A stretch of DNA of 64,000 nt from an uncultured Actinomycetes bacterium (GTDB lineage Bacteria; Actinomycetota; Acidimicrobiia; Acidimicrobiales; RAAP-2). This document shows positions 18,219 through 30,323 of the stretch, in pieces (positions within the stretch are counted from its first letter, which is position 1; each line of letters opens with the position of its first letter). Below the pieces are notes generated by a model. That model ran no database searches. It was not told the DNA's origin and worked only from the letters and a program-made list of their open reading frames with translations. Where the stretch lies: contig CAISIU010000101.1 in the NCBI GenBank assembly GCA_903885505.1, positions 92,779 to 156,778 of the forward strand, in the 5' to 3' direction. The position numbers were made by a program, and so were the translations under genes.

Positions 18219-19576
18219 GCGACATCACTCCGACCACCGTTCGTTCCATCGAGCGCGAAGCGCTCCTCGTCGCTGAAACGAGCGAGGGCGCTCAGGAAAT
18301 GTTCCGCCGTGAGCAGACCGGCGCCGACGAACTTCGCCGCGAACTAGGCGCCGTTCTCAAGGTCGACGGCCGAGCTCTCGACCCGAACAACATCGACGTG
18401 GAGCGCGACGACGACGAAACCATGATTATCAACATGGGACCGAGTCACCCCTCGACCCACGGTGTGCTGCGCATCATGCTCGAACTCGACGGTGAGACCG
18501 TTCTTCGCTCGAAGCCCGTCATTGGTTATCTGCACACCGGCATGGAAAAGACTGGTGAAGAACTCTCCTACGTGCAGGGCGGCACCAACGTCACCCGCAT
18601 GGACTACCTGAGCCCCGTGACGAACGAACTCGGCTACTCCATGGCGGTGGAAAAGCTCCTCAACATCGAAGTGCCCGAGCGGGCGACCTGGATTCGCATG
18701 ATGATGAGCGAGCTCAACCGCATGTCGAGCCACTTGGTGTGGATGGCGACGAACGGTATGGACCTCGGTTCCACCTCGATGATGATCTACGGTCTTCGCG
18801 AGCGTGAACTCATTTTGGCCTTCTTCGAGAAGACCGCGGGCCTTCGCCTCAACCTCAACTACGTGCGTCCCGGTGGCGTGGCCGCCGACTTGCCCGACGG
18901 TTGGCAAGACGACGTCGAAGTGATCTGCGACACGATTTGGGCGCGCACTTTTGAGTACGACCAGCTGCTCACCGGCCAGACGATTTTCCGTCAGCGTCTC
19001 GAGGGCGTCGCGGCAATTACCGCCGAAGAAGCCATTGCGCTGTCGCTCACCGGACCGTTGCTGCGTAGCACCGGAGTGCCCTGGGACCTTCGTCGCACCA
19101 TGCCGTATTTGGCCTATGACCAGGTCGAATTCGATGTCATCACCGGCACCTACGGCGACAACTTCGACCGTTACGCCATTCGACTCAACGAAATTCGCGA
19201 GTCGGTGCGCATTGTTCGCCAATGCATCGAGATGATGCCGAAGGGCGACTTCCGCACCCAGGACCCGAAGGTAACGCCGCCGCCGCGCGCGCGTATCGAC
19301 GAGTCCATGGAAGCGTTGATCCACCACTTCAAGCTCTTCACCGAGGGCTTCCACGTGCCGGTGGGCGAGGTCTACTCCGCCATCGAATCGCCGCGCGGCG
19401 AGCTCGGTTGCTACATCGTCAGTGACGGTGGACCCAAGCCCTATCGCATCCACGTGCGCGCCCCGAGTTTCGTAAACCTTCAGGCCATTCCGTTGCTGAT
19501 GCGCGGCGGCATGATGTCCGACACGATCACCGTTATTTCCACCATCGACCCCGTGATGGGTGAGGTTGACCGATGA
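18215..19576 (+). CDS. nuoD: NADH-quinone oxidoreductase subunit D
   Basis: 'INMGPSHPSTHGVLRIMLELDGE', 'GYLHTGMEKTGE'. Confidence 0.97.
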   Translation: MSDITPTTVRSIEREALLVAETSEGAQEMFRREQTGADELRRELGAVLKVDGRALDPNNIDVERDDDETMIINMGPSHPSTHGVLRIMLELDGETVLRSKPVIGYLHTGMEKTGEELSYVQGGTNVTRMDYLSPVTNELGYSMAVEKLLNIEVPERATWIRMMMSELNRMSSHLVWMATNGMDLGSTSMMIYGLRERELILAFFEKTAGLRLNLNYVRPGGVAADLPDGWQDDVEVICDTIWARTFEYDQLLTGQTIFRQRLEGVAAITAEEAIALSLTGPLLRSTGVPWDLRRTMPYLAYDQVEFDVITGTYGDNFDRYAIRLNEIRESVRIVRQCIEMMPKGDFRTQDPKVTPPPRARIDESMEALIHHFKLFTEGFHVPVGEVYSAIESPRGELGCYIVSDGGPKPYRIHVRAPSFVNLQAIPLLMRGGMMSDTITVISTIDPVMGEVDR

Positions 19577-20193
19577 GCCATTTCAATCCTGAATTACGCC
19601 AACGCGCCGAAGAACTCGTCGCCCTCTACCCGAACCGCCGCTCGGCGATGCTGCCCTTGTTGCACCTCGCGCAGGAGCACGACGGCTACCTCAGCGAAGA
19701 GGGAATGGCCGAAGTGGCCGAACTCACGGGCACCACGCCGGCCGATGTGCAGGGAACGGCGTCGTTTTACGACATGTTCTTCCTGGAGCCGGTCGGCAAG
19801 TACGTCGTCGCCGTGTGCACCAACATCTCGTGCCTCTTGGCGGGTGGCGAGGAACTGCTCGATCACGCGCAGAGCACCCTGGGCTGCTCCATCGGCGGCA
19901 CCTCGGCCGACGGCATGTTCACCCTGGAAGAAGCCGAGTGCTTGGCCGACTGCAACATCGCGCCCTGCGTGCAGGTCAACCACCGTTTCGTGCGCACCAC
20001 GACGCCGGCAACCTTTGACCAGATGATTGGCGAGATTCGTGAGGGCCGTCGCGACAGCGACATTCCGCCGCACGGCACCTTGATTCGCGTTCGCCGCAAT
20101 GGCGTTCTTCGTAACACGCGTGAGGCCCTCGCGGCCGAGCGCGCCGTCGCGGGCGACGCCCGTGACGCCCGGAAAGCTCAGGAGACGAAGTAG
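19573..20193 (+). CDS. nuoE: NADH-quinone oxidoreductase subunit E
   Basis: 2Fe-2S ligands 'CTNISC' and 'CLADCNIAPC'. Confidence 0.96.
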   Translation: MSHFNPELRQRAEELVALYPNRRSAMLPLLHLAQEHDGYLSEEGMAEVAELTGTTPADVQGTASFYDMFFLEPVGKYVVAVCTNISCLLAGGEELLDHAQSTLGCSIGGTSADGMFTLEEAECLADCNIAPCVQVNHRFVRTTTPATFDQMIGEIREGRRDSDIPPHGTLIRVRRNGVLRNTREALAAERAVAGDARDARKAQETK

Positions 20194-21497
20194 TGGCCAC
20201 CTTGACTGCTGCCCCCATTGTCTCGTCACGTCGCGAGTTCGCCGACAGCCACACGCTGTCGCGATTCCTGGCGACCTCGGGATTCGAGGGCCTGAAGAAG
20301 GCTCTGTCCCTATTCCCCGAGCAAGTGGCCGCCGAAGTTGACGCGGCCTCGCTGCTCGGTCGCGGTGGTGCGGGTTTCCCCGCCGGCCGCAAGTGGTCGA
20401 TGCTGCGCAAGAACGCGGTGACCTACCTCGTCATCAACGGCGACGAATCTGAGCCGGCCACCTTCAAGGACCACTACCTGGTCGAGCACGAGCCGCACCA
20501 ACTCATCGAGGGCGTGACCATTGCGGCCTACGCCCTGCAAGTTACGCAGGCCTTCATCTTCCTGCGCGGTGAATTTGCTCTCGGTCTGGAGCGCGTGCAG
20601 CAGGCGATCAATGACGCCTACGACCACGGCGCGCTGGGCCAGAACATCTTCGGTTCGGGCTTCTCGCTCGACATCGTCGTGCACCCCGGTGCCGGCGCCT
20701 ACATCTGTGGCGAAGAGACCTCGCTGATCGAGGCCCTCGAAGGCAAGCGCGGGTTCCCGCGCATCAAGCCGCCCTTCTTCCCCGCCGTCAATGGTCTCTA
20801 TGGCGAGCCCACCGTGGTGAACAACGTCGAGACCATGTCGAACTTGCCCTGGATCATTCGTCACGGGGGAGCGGCCTTCGCCGCCCTCGGTGAGGGTCGT
20901 TCCACCGGTACTCGCCTCTTCGCCCTGTCGGGTCGCGTCAACAACCCCGGCATGTTCGAACTCGAAATGGTGAAGAACACCTTCCGCGACGTCATCTTTG
21001 ACCCGCAGCTCGGTAACGGCATCGTGGGCGGCGGCAAACTCAAGGCCTTCATCCCCGGTGGCGTGTCCGCCCCGTGGTTTGGTCCGGACCAGCTCGACGT
21101 GCCGCTCGGCCAAGACGAAGTCGCGAACCAGGCCTCGATGCTCGGTTCGGGTTCCATTGTCGTGTTCGACGAGGCGACCTGCCCCGTGCGCGCCGCGTGG
21201 CGCATCACGAAGTTCTTCTCGCGCGAGTCCTGCGGACAGTGCACGCCGTGTCGTGAAGGATCGGGCTGGCTCGAGCGCATTATGTATCGCTTAGAGCACG
21301 GCGGCGGTCGTATCGAAGACATCGACTTGTTGCTGGACCTCTGCGACAACATCTCACCGGGGCTGCTCTGGCCCCCGCAACAAACGACTATCTGCGTGCT
21401 CGGACCATCGATTCCGTCGTCGATTCACTCGGCGATCAAGATGTTCCGCGACGAATTCGTGGCGCACGCGACTAACGATGGATGCACCTATGCCTGA
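20193..21497 (+). CDS. nuoF: NADH-quinone oxidoreductase subunit F
   Basis: 'GRGGAGFPAGRKW', 'GAGAYICGEETSLIEALEG', 'SCGQCTPCREG'. Confidence 0.97.
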   Translation: MATLTAAPIVSSRREFADSHTLSRFLATSGFEGLKKALSLFPEQVAAEVDAASLLGRGGAGFPAGRKWSMLRKNAVTYLVINGDESEPATFKDHYLVEHEPHQLIEGVTIAAYALQVTQAFIFLRGEFALGLERVQQAINDAYDHGALGQNIFGSGFSLDIVVHPGAGAYICGEETSLIEALEGKRGFPRIKPPFFPAVNGLYGEPTVVNNVETMSNLPWIIRHGGAAFAALGEGRSTGTRLFALSGRVNNPGMFELEMVKNTFRDVIFDPQLGNGIVGGGKLKAFIPGGVSAPWFGPDQLDVPLGQDEVANQASMLGSGSIVVFDEATCPVRAAWRITKFFSRESCGQCTPCREGSGWLERIMYRLEHGGGRIEDIDLLLDLCDNISPGLLWPPQQTTICVLGPSIPSSIHSAIKMFRDEFVAHATNDGCTYA

Positions 21498-24096
21498 GTC
21501 TCGCGAATCTGTCACCATCAAGCTGAACGGCCGCGAGGTCGAGGCGTTTAAGGGTGAGATGTTGATTGCCGCCGCGGAGCGTGCCGGCGAATACATCCCG
21601 CGTTTTTGCTACCACCCCCGCATGGAGTCCGTCGGCGTGTGCCGCATGTGCCTCGTCGAAGTGGACGGCCCGCGTGGCGCCACCTTGCAGCCCTCGTGCT
21701 ACATCTCGGTGCAGCCGGACATGGTGGTCACCACCGACAGCGACAAGGTGAAGAAGGCCCAAGACGGCGTTCTCGAATTCCTCCTCGCGAACCACCCCCT
21801 CGACTGCCCGGTCTGCGACAAGGGTGGCGAATGCCCCCTGCAGGACCAGACCCTCGCGCACGGCTCGGGTGAAACTCGATTTATCGAAGAGAAGCGTCAC
21901 TTCGCCAAGCCCATTTCCATTGGTGAGTTGGTGTTGCTCGACCGCGAGCGCTGCATTCAGTGCAGCCGCTGCACTCGCTTCGCCGCCGACGTGGCGGGCG
22001 ACGCGCAGATCACCTTCTCGGGTCGTGGCGACAGCATCGAAGTTGCGCCCTTCCCGACGGAACCCTTTGACTCGGTCTTCTCCGGTAACACCGTGCAGAT
22101 CTGCCCGGTGGGTGCCTTGACCGCCAAGCCCTATCGCTTCACTGCTCGTCCCTGGGACCTCGAGCAAGTCGAGAGCACCTGCACCTCGTGTGCCATGGGC
22201 TGTCGCGTGGCCGTTCAGTCCTCCGGTGACCGCATCACGCGTTTGCTCGGTGTGGACAGCGATGCCGTCAACCACGGCTGGATGTGCGACAAGGGCCGCT
22301 TCGCCTTCGAGGCCGCGCAAAGTGACGAGGGGACGGGCGACCTGCTCGACCCACGCACGCGTCTCACCACTCCGCTCATTCGTCGTAACGGCACCTTGAC
22401 GCCCGCGAACTGGGGCGAAGCCCTCGGGGCGGCCGCCACGATCTTGCGTGAGGCCGGTGCGTCCAAATCGGGCGTTATCGGTGGAGCGCGCCTCACCAAC
22501 GAAAGCCTCTTCGCATGGCAGCGATTCGCTCGCGACGTTATCGGTACTGACTCCCTCGACGCCTCCTTCGGTGACGCGGGTGATGCCGCTATCTGGAGTT
22601 TGGTGCCGCGCGCCAGCATCAACGACGCCGCGGAAGCCTGCACCGTCCTCGTGATCGGTGCGGACATCGCTGCCGTCGCACCGGTGCTGCACCTGCGTCT
22701 TCGCCAATCGGTGACCGCGGGCCGCACCAACGTGGTGGCCCTCACCACGAGTGCCTCCGCCCAGTCGTCCATCGCCCGCGTGCGCTTGGCTGTCCGTCCC
22801 GGTGAGACCCACCTGGTGGCCGCCGCCGTGACGGGGGACCAGTCCGCACTCGCACAGCTGGAACTTCACCCGCAGGGCATCGCTTTCTCGCGTGAAGAAC
22901 TCGCCGAAGCGCAGCGCCTCATTGGTTCCAACGGTGAGGGAGTGGTGGTGGTCGTCGGACGCGCGAACTACGCCGAATCGAGCGACGTCACCGACGCTGC
23001 GATTCGCTCCTTGGCCGCCGCACTGCCCGGTGCTCGCTTCTTGCCCACCTGGCGTCGCGCCAACCTTGGCGGTGCTTTCGACCTCGGATTCGGTCCCGGC
23101 CTGGACGCTGGTCGCCGCATCGCTAGCAGCCGTGGTCGTCGCGTTGACGAGCAACTGGCGGCCATGGCCTCCGGCGAGCAGTCGGCAGTACTGTTGCTCG
23201 GTTCGCTCCTCGACAACGTCGTGAACCGCCCGCAGGCCATCAGCGCCCTCGAGCGCGCCTCGGTGATCGTGGTGGCCGGGAATGGTGGCGATGACTTGGC
23301 GTACGCCGACGTCGTCTTGCCCGTGGCCATTGACCACGAGCGCACCGGCACCGTCACCAACTTCGAAGGTCGCGTGACCGCGGTGGCCGCCAAGGTCACG
23401 GCACCGTCGGGCACCTGGTCGGACATTGCCGTGGCGAGCGAACTGGCCGAAGAATTCGGTCAGAACCTTGGCCTCACGGACGCCACCGACACCGCTCGCG
23501 TGATTGAAGAGTTGCTGGGCTACCCGACCGCGTCGGTCCTTCGTGACGGCCACAGCGACGGCGTCATTGCCGGCGTGACGGGTGACCAATCGGCACGCCT
23601 GGCCCTTGACCCCGTGGCCTTCCCGGGTGTGCGCAGCGCGGACGCCGTGGGCTTGCTCGCGCGTGCGGGTGACGTGGCCGTGGAAGCCGTGACGTCCGCC
23701 GCCTGGTCGCCGTCTACTTGGTCTGAACTCCCGCAGTCACCGGCGCCGCAGAACCCTGCCGCGGACGCGTACTCGCTGCGCGTCGTGGTGGCACCATTCC
23801 TCTACGACGGTGGCGTGGCCGTGTCAGCCACTAGTGCCTTTGACCCGCTCGTGGCCGCCTCGGTCGCCACGGTGAACCCCTACGACGCGAATCGCCTCGG
23901 GATCAACGATGGTGACATCGTGAGCTTCCCGGGTGAGGGCGGCGTGGTTCGTTTGCCGGTGCGTATTGATGAGGCCACCACCAAGGGCACCGTCGTGGTT
24001 CCCTTCCATGCCGAAGGTGTGGACGGTGAGGACGTTTTGGCGACCTGGCATGTCGGTGCGTCGTTGGTGACGGAAGTTCGGATGGAGTCGCGATGA
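21478..24096 (+). CDS. nuoG: NADH-quinone oxidoreductase subunit G
   Basis: N-terminal 2Fe-2S, 'HPLDCPVCDKGGECPLQDQ', 'CTSCAMGCRV' cluster-binding motifs; alternative ATG at 21490. Confidence 0.96.
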   Translation: MDAPMPESRESVTIKLNGREVEAFKGEMLIAAAERAGEYIPRFCYHPRMESVGVCRMCLVEVDGPRGATLQPSCYISVQPDMVVTTDSDKVKKAQDGVLEFLLANHPLDCPVCDKGGECPLQDQTLAHGSGETRFIEEKRHFAKPISIGELVLLDRERCIQCSRCTRFAADVAGDAQITFSGRGDSIEVAPFPTEPFDSVFSGNTVQICPVGALTAKPYRFTARPWDLEQVESTCTSCAMGCRVAVQSSGDRITRLLGVDSDAVNHGWMCDKGRFAFEAAQSDEGTGDLLDPRTRLTTPLIRRNGTLTPANWGEALGAAATILREAGASKSGVIGGARLTNESLFAWQRFARDVIGTDSLDASFGDAGDAAIWSLVPRASINDAAEACTVLVIGADIAAVAPVLHLRLRQSVTAGRTNVVALTTSASAQSSIARVRLAVRPGETHLVAAAVTGDQSALAQLELHPQGIAFSREELAEAQRLIGSNGEGVVVVVGRANYAESSDVTDAAIRSLAAALPGARFLPTWRRANLGGAFDLGFGPGLDAGRRIASSRGRRVDEQLAAMASGEQSAVLLLGSLLDNVVNRPQAISALERASVIVVAGNGGDDLAYADVVLPVAIDHERTGTVTNFEGRVTAVAAKVTAPSGTWSDIAVASELAEEFGQNLGLTDATDTARVIEELLGYPTASVLRDGHSDGVIAGVTGDQSARLALDPVAFPGVRSADAVGLLARAGDVAVEAVTSAAWSPSTWSELPQSPAPQNPAADAYSLRVVVAPFLYDGGVAVSATSAFDPLVAASVATVNPYDANRLGINDGDIVSFPGEGGVVRLPVRIDEATTKGTVVVPFHAEGVDGEDVLATWHVGASLVTEVRMESR

Positions 24097-25328
24097 GTCA
24101 CTTGTTCGCTATTGACCCGCTCTTTAACGGTCACTCGACCTTGGCCGTCGTTCTGATCGCCCTGATTCGAGTGTTGGTGGCTTTCGCCGCGTTGATGGGC
24201 TGCGTCACCTTGATGATTTGGTTTGAACGCAAGGTCATTTCCGACATGCAAAGCCGCATCGGGCCAAACCGCTGGGGACCGTTTGGTCTTCTCCAGACCT
24301 TGGCCGACGGCATCAAGCTCTTCTTTAAGGAAGACCTGCTGCCCGCGGAGGCTGACCCCTTCACCTTCAAGTTGGCGCCCTACCTCGCGCTCATCCCCGC
24401 GCTGATCACCTTCTCCTTGGTGCCGGTGGGTGGCAGCGTGACGATTGCGCACCACACCTTCTTCCTCCAGGTCGCCGACACGCCCATTGGCATCTTGCTC
24501 TTGCTCGCCATGTCGGGCATCTCGGTGTACGGCGTGATCTTGGCCGGTTGGTCCTCGGGTTCGAAGTACCCGCTGATGTCCTCGGTTCGCGCATCGGCCC
24601 AGATGATTAGTTACGAAGCCGCCCTAGGCATGAGCATCGTGACCGTCGTCTTGGCCTCGGGCTCGCTCTCGACGCACGACATCGTGGCCGCGCAAGGTGG
24701 CTCGCTGTGGCGCTGGAACCTGATTCACCTCGGGTTCGTTCCCTTTTTCATCTTCCTCATCGCCATCACGGCTGAGCTCAACCGTCCGCCCTTTGACGTG
24801 GTGGAAGCCGAGTCCGAGCTCGTGGGTGGTTTTCACACCGAGTACTCGTCGCTGCGCTTCGCGCTCTTCTTCCTCGCGGAATTCATGAACACCATCACGA
24901 TGTCCGCCATCATGGTGACCTTGTTCTTCGGTGGCCCCGCCGGTCCGATCCCGAACATTCCGCACATTCGTTGGGTCTTTCCCATTGTGTACTTCCTCGG
25001 CAAGACGACGCTGTTCTGCTTCGCGTACGTGTGGTTCCGCGCCGCCCTGCCGCGCTTTCGCTACGACCAACTCATGGACTTGGGCTGGCGCTACTTGATT
25101 CCTATTTCCCTGGCCTGGATGCTCTTGGTGGCCGGCTTCATGGTCTCGCCGGCGTGGGGCTTCGCCCTGGCCGCGGCGGGCCTGGCGGGCGCCTTGCTGC
25201 TCACTCGGGCCTTCGATCTGGGTCGCGAACGCTCGGAGGGCGACGAGGCGATTTTGCCCACCGTCGGCCGTCGTCCGCTCCCGGGATATGTCCTTCGCCA
25301 AATGACCGATGGAAAGGGTGACGCGTGA
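24093..25328 (+). CDS. nuoH: NADH-quinone oxidoreductase subunit H
   Basis: 'MIWFERKVISDMQSRIGPNRWGPFGLLQTLADGIKLFFKED'. Confidence 0.97.
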   Translation: MSHLFAIDPLFNGHSTLAVVLIALIRVLVAFAALMGCVTLMIWFERKVISDMQSRIGPNRWGPFGLLQTLADGIKLFFKEDLLPAEADPFTFKLAPYLALIPALITFSLVPVGGSVTIAHHTFFLQVADTPIGILLLLAMSGISVYGVILAGWSSGSKYPLMSSVRASAQMISYEAALGMSIVTVVLASGSLSTHDIVAAQGGSLWRWNLIHLGFVPFFIFLIAITAELNRPPFDVVEAESELVGGFHTEYSSLRFALFFLAEFMNTITMSAIMVTLFFGGPAGPIPNIPHIRWVFPIVYFLGKTTLFCFAYVWFRAALPRFRYDQLMDLGWRYLIPISLAWMLLVAGFMVSPAWGFALAAAGLAGALLLTRAFDLGRERSEGDEAILPTVGRRPLPGYVLRQMTDGKGDA

Positions 25329-26080
25329 GTCGCTTTCGCACCTTCTTCGGTGGTTTCACCCTGACGCTGCGCCACTTGCCGCGTCCTCGCGTCACGGTGA
25401 GTTACCCCGAGCAAAAGCGGCCCAAGCAGCCGCGTCAGCACGGACGCCACGTGCTGAACCGTTACGAAGACGGCATGGAAAAGTGCATCGGCTGCGAACT
25501 GTGCGCCGGTGTGTGCCCCGCCGACTGCATCCGCGTTCGTGGACTCGACAACCCGGCGGACCACCCGGTCAGCCCCGGTGAGCGCTACGGCTACGTCTAC
25601 GAGATCAACTACCTGCGCTGCATTCACTGCGACATGTGCGTCGAGGCGTGCCCGACGCAGGCGATCACCGAATCGAAGCTCTTCGAGTTCTCGTTCACCA
25701 ATCGCTCCGACGCGATTTACACCAAGCGCGAACTGCTCGTCGGCGACGACGGCCAGCCGCAGCGTTTGCCGTGGGAAGACTGGCGCGACGGCGAATCGGC
25801 GATGACCGGTGGCTGGATGCGCGCCACCTCGCCGGCCGGCGACGCCAGCTTCGAGGGTGTGACCTCCTGGTCCGGCGACCTCGGCGTGGGTGTGCGAGCG
25901 GCCGAAGGTGGTCAAAGCGAGAACCGCGACGACGACGCCACCGGCTCCAAGCAGATTCGTGAGGCCTTCTACGGTCACTTGCTGCCCGAAGACGTGCCGC
26001 TCGAGTTCCGTGGCCTGCCGGGCGCGCTGCTCAAGCTCAAGAAGCGTCTCCCGGAGCCGCTGGCTCGGAGGATTCCGTGA
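25325..26080 (+). CDS. nuoI: NADH-quinone oxidoreductase subunit I
   Basis: Two 4Fe-4S motifs 'CIGCELCAGVCPADC' and 'CIHCDMCVEACPT'. Confidence 0.97.
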   Translation: MSRFRTFFGGFTLTLRHLPRPRVTVSYPEQKRPKQPRQHGRHVLNRYEDGMEKCIGCELCAGVCPADCIRVRGLDNPADHPVSPGERYGYVYEINYLRCIHCDMCVEACPTQAITESKLFEFSFTNRSDAIYTKRELLVGDDGQPQRLPWEDWRDGESAMTGGWMRATSPAGDASFEGVTSWSGDLGVGVRAAEGGQSENRDDDATGSKQIREAFYGHLLPEDVPLEFRGLPGALLKLKKRLPEPLARRIP

Positions 26081-26634
26081 TCGCGTCATCTTTTGCTATT
26101 CCTGATGTGGTGACCTTCGTGGTCGCCGCGGCCCTCGTCATCTTCGGTGCCATCGGTGTGATCACCGTGAAGAACCCGGTGCACAGCGCCATCAGCTTGA
26201 TCGGCACCTTGATTGGTGTCGCCATTGCCTTTATTGAGCAAGACGCGCAGTTCTTGGCGGCGGTGCAGGTCATTGTCTACGCCGGCGCCATCGTCGTGCT
26301 CTTCCTCTTCGTCATCATGTTCCTCGGCGTTGACCGCAAGGAAGACGTCTCGATTGAGCCTCTCGTGCACCAGCGCAGTTGGGCGGCCGCCACGGTGGCC
26401 CTCACCGTCGCGTCGGTGATTGCCCTCATGGCCAAGAGTCACTGGGCGACTGGGGCGCACCGCGTGACCGGCAATCCAGGCTCGGGTAACACGAACGTGG
26501 CCCACATTGGCCGCACCATTTTCACGACCTACCTCTACGCCTTCGAAATCACCGCGGGTCTCTTGATTATCGCGGTGGTAGGTGCGGTGGTTCTCGCGCG
26601 TCGGTCGAACCAGATCGCGGAGGAGAACGCATGA
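26077..26634 (+). CDS. nuoJ: NADH-quinone oxidoreductase subunit J
   Basis: '[52 protein letters not shown]'. Confidence 0.96.
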   Translation: MIASSFAIPDVVTFVVAAALVIFGAIGVITVKNPVHSAISLIGTLIGVAIAFIEQDAQFLAAVQVIVYAGAIVVLFLFVIMFLGVDRKEDVSIEPLVHQRSWAAATVALTVASVIALMAKSHWATGAHRVTGNPGSGNTNVAHIGRTIFTTYLYAFEITAGLLIIAVVGAVVLARRSNQIAEENA

Positions 26635-26936
26635 GTCTGCCCATCGGTTGGTATCTCACCTTGGCGGCCGTGCTCTTTGGTATCGGCGCCTTCGGACTGC
26701 TGACGCGCCGCAGCGCGCTCATCATGTTCATGTGCATTGAGCTCATGCTCAATGCCGTGAACCTCACCTTCGTGACCTTCTCGCGCTCGTTCTCCGACAT
26801 CGGGGGACAGGCCGCCGTCTTTTTCGTCATGGTCGTGGCCGCGGCGGAAGTCACCGTCGGTCTGGGCATTGTGGTCTCCGTCTTTCGTCGTCGTCAGTCG
26901 ACCTCGGTGGACGAACTATCGGAATTGAAGGGCTGA
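26631..26936 (+). CDS. nuoK: NADH-quinone oxidoreductase subunit K
   Basis: '[25 protein letters not shown]'. Confidence 0.97.
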   Translation: MSLPIGWYLTLAAVLFGIGAFGLLTRRSALIMFMCIELMLNAVNLTFVTFSRSFSDIGGQAAVFFVMVVAAAEVTVGLGIVVSVFRRRQSTSVDELSELKG

Positions 26937-26937
26937 G

Positions 26938-28808
<1,871 letters not shown>

Positions 28809-28815
<7 letters not shown>

Positions 28816-30323
28816 CGATGCACTCGTCTTGGTGGCTCAACGCCCTCATCGTGTGGCCCTTCGTGGCCGCCGGTCTCATCGCGGTTCTGCGCGTGAGCTC
28901 GGTGAAGTTCCTCGCCGTGGCCTTCGCCGCCATCGAGGCAGCGATCGCTGTTCTCGTGTGGTGCGGATACCGCGGCAACCTGGCCGTGTCGGGAACCGGT
29001 GGCGCGGACTACGTCTCGCACACCTGGTGGGCGCGCAGCCTCGGCCTCGCGCACAGCGTGGGTGTCGATGGCATTTCGCTGCTCATGGTCGTTTTGACGG
29101 CCATCGTGGCCCTCCTCGCTCTCGCGGGTACCACGGCCGCGCACCACGAGCGCAGCTACAGCGCGTGGCTACTCATCTTGGTGGGCGCGTCCATGGGCGC
29201 CTTCGTCACTCGTGACCTGATGGAGTTCTTCCTCTTCTTCGAACTGACGCTCATCCCCTCGTACTTTTTGATCTCCCGTTGGGGTGGCAAGGACGCGACG
29301 CGCGCGGCACTCAAGTTCTTTATCTACACGCTGTTCGGATCGGGCTTCTTGCTGGTGGGCGCGATCTACCTCGCGGTGCGCCACTACGACCAGACCGGCA
29401 TCTTGAGCTTCGATTACGCCGCCCTGCACGGCACCGTCATCACGACGGCCGCCTCCGTGTGGGTGATGGTGGGCTTCTTGATCGCCTTTGGTGTCAAGAG
29501 CCCGCTGTGGCCGCTGCACACCTGGTCGCCCCTGGCCTACGCCGAGGCGCCGACGGCGGGTTCGATGATGCTGTCGGCCATCTTGGCCAAGCTCGGCACC
29601 TACGGACTGCTGCGCTTCGGCGTGTTGATGTTGCCCGGTGCGGTTCCTCACGTGGCGCCCTACGTGCTGACCCTCGCCGTCGTGGGCATCTTGTACGGCT
29701 CGGCCTTGGCCGCCGTCAGCAAGGACCTCAAGCGCCTCGTGGCCTACTCGTCGCTCGCGCAAGTCGGCTTTATCATGCTCGGTCTCTTCTCTCAGTCCGC
29801 GACCGCCATCAGCGGTTCAGTGCTGTTGATGTTTAACCACGGAGTGATTACCGCCGCCTTCTTCCTCCTCATTGGCGGACTCGAGAAGCGTCGCGGTACC
29901 AGCCTGATTAGCGACCTGCGCGGCCTGCAGGGTCCCGCTCCGGTGCTCGCCGGTATCTTCACCGTCGTCATGCTGGCCTCCATTGGCGTGCCGGGTCTCT
30001 CCGGCTTCATCTCGGAGTACCTGGTTCTCGCCGGCACCTTTGCGACCCACCCCTGGTGGTCGGTAGTGGCCACCACCGGCGTGATCTTCGCCGCCCTGTA
30101 CTTGCTCTGGGCCTACCAGCGCGTCTTTCACGGCCTGGCGGAGGGTGAGAACGCGCAGATTACTGACGCGACGACCGCCGAGAAGATTGCCCTCGCGCCG
30201 CTCATTGCCCTCATCGTGGTGCTCGGTATCTACCCGCAGGTCGCGCTCTCGCGCGCCAGTCACAGCGTGAACTCTCAGGCCCCCGCAACGTGGGTCACCG
30301 ACTCAACGGGACAGGTGAAGTGA
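28809..30323 (+). CDS. nuoM: NADH-quinone oxidoreductase subunit M
   Basis: 'FFELTLIPSYFLISRWGG', 'WSPLAYAEAPTAGSMMLSAILAKLGTYGLLRF'; ATG at 28818 is the likelier start. Confidence 0.96.

Noticed and set aside
21472-23589. 705-aa open frame antisense to nuoG
   Set aside because: His/Gly/Arg/Asp-rich shadow translation typical of high-GC codon bias; nuoG on the other strand has full motif support.
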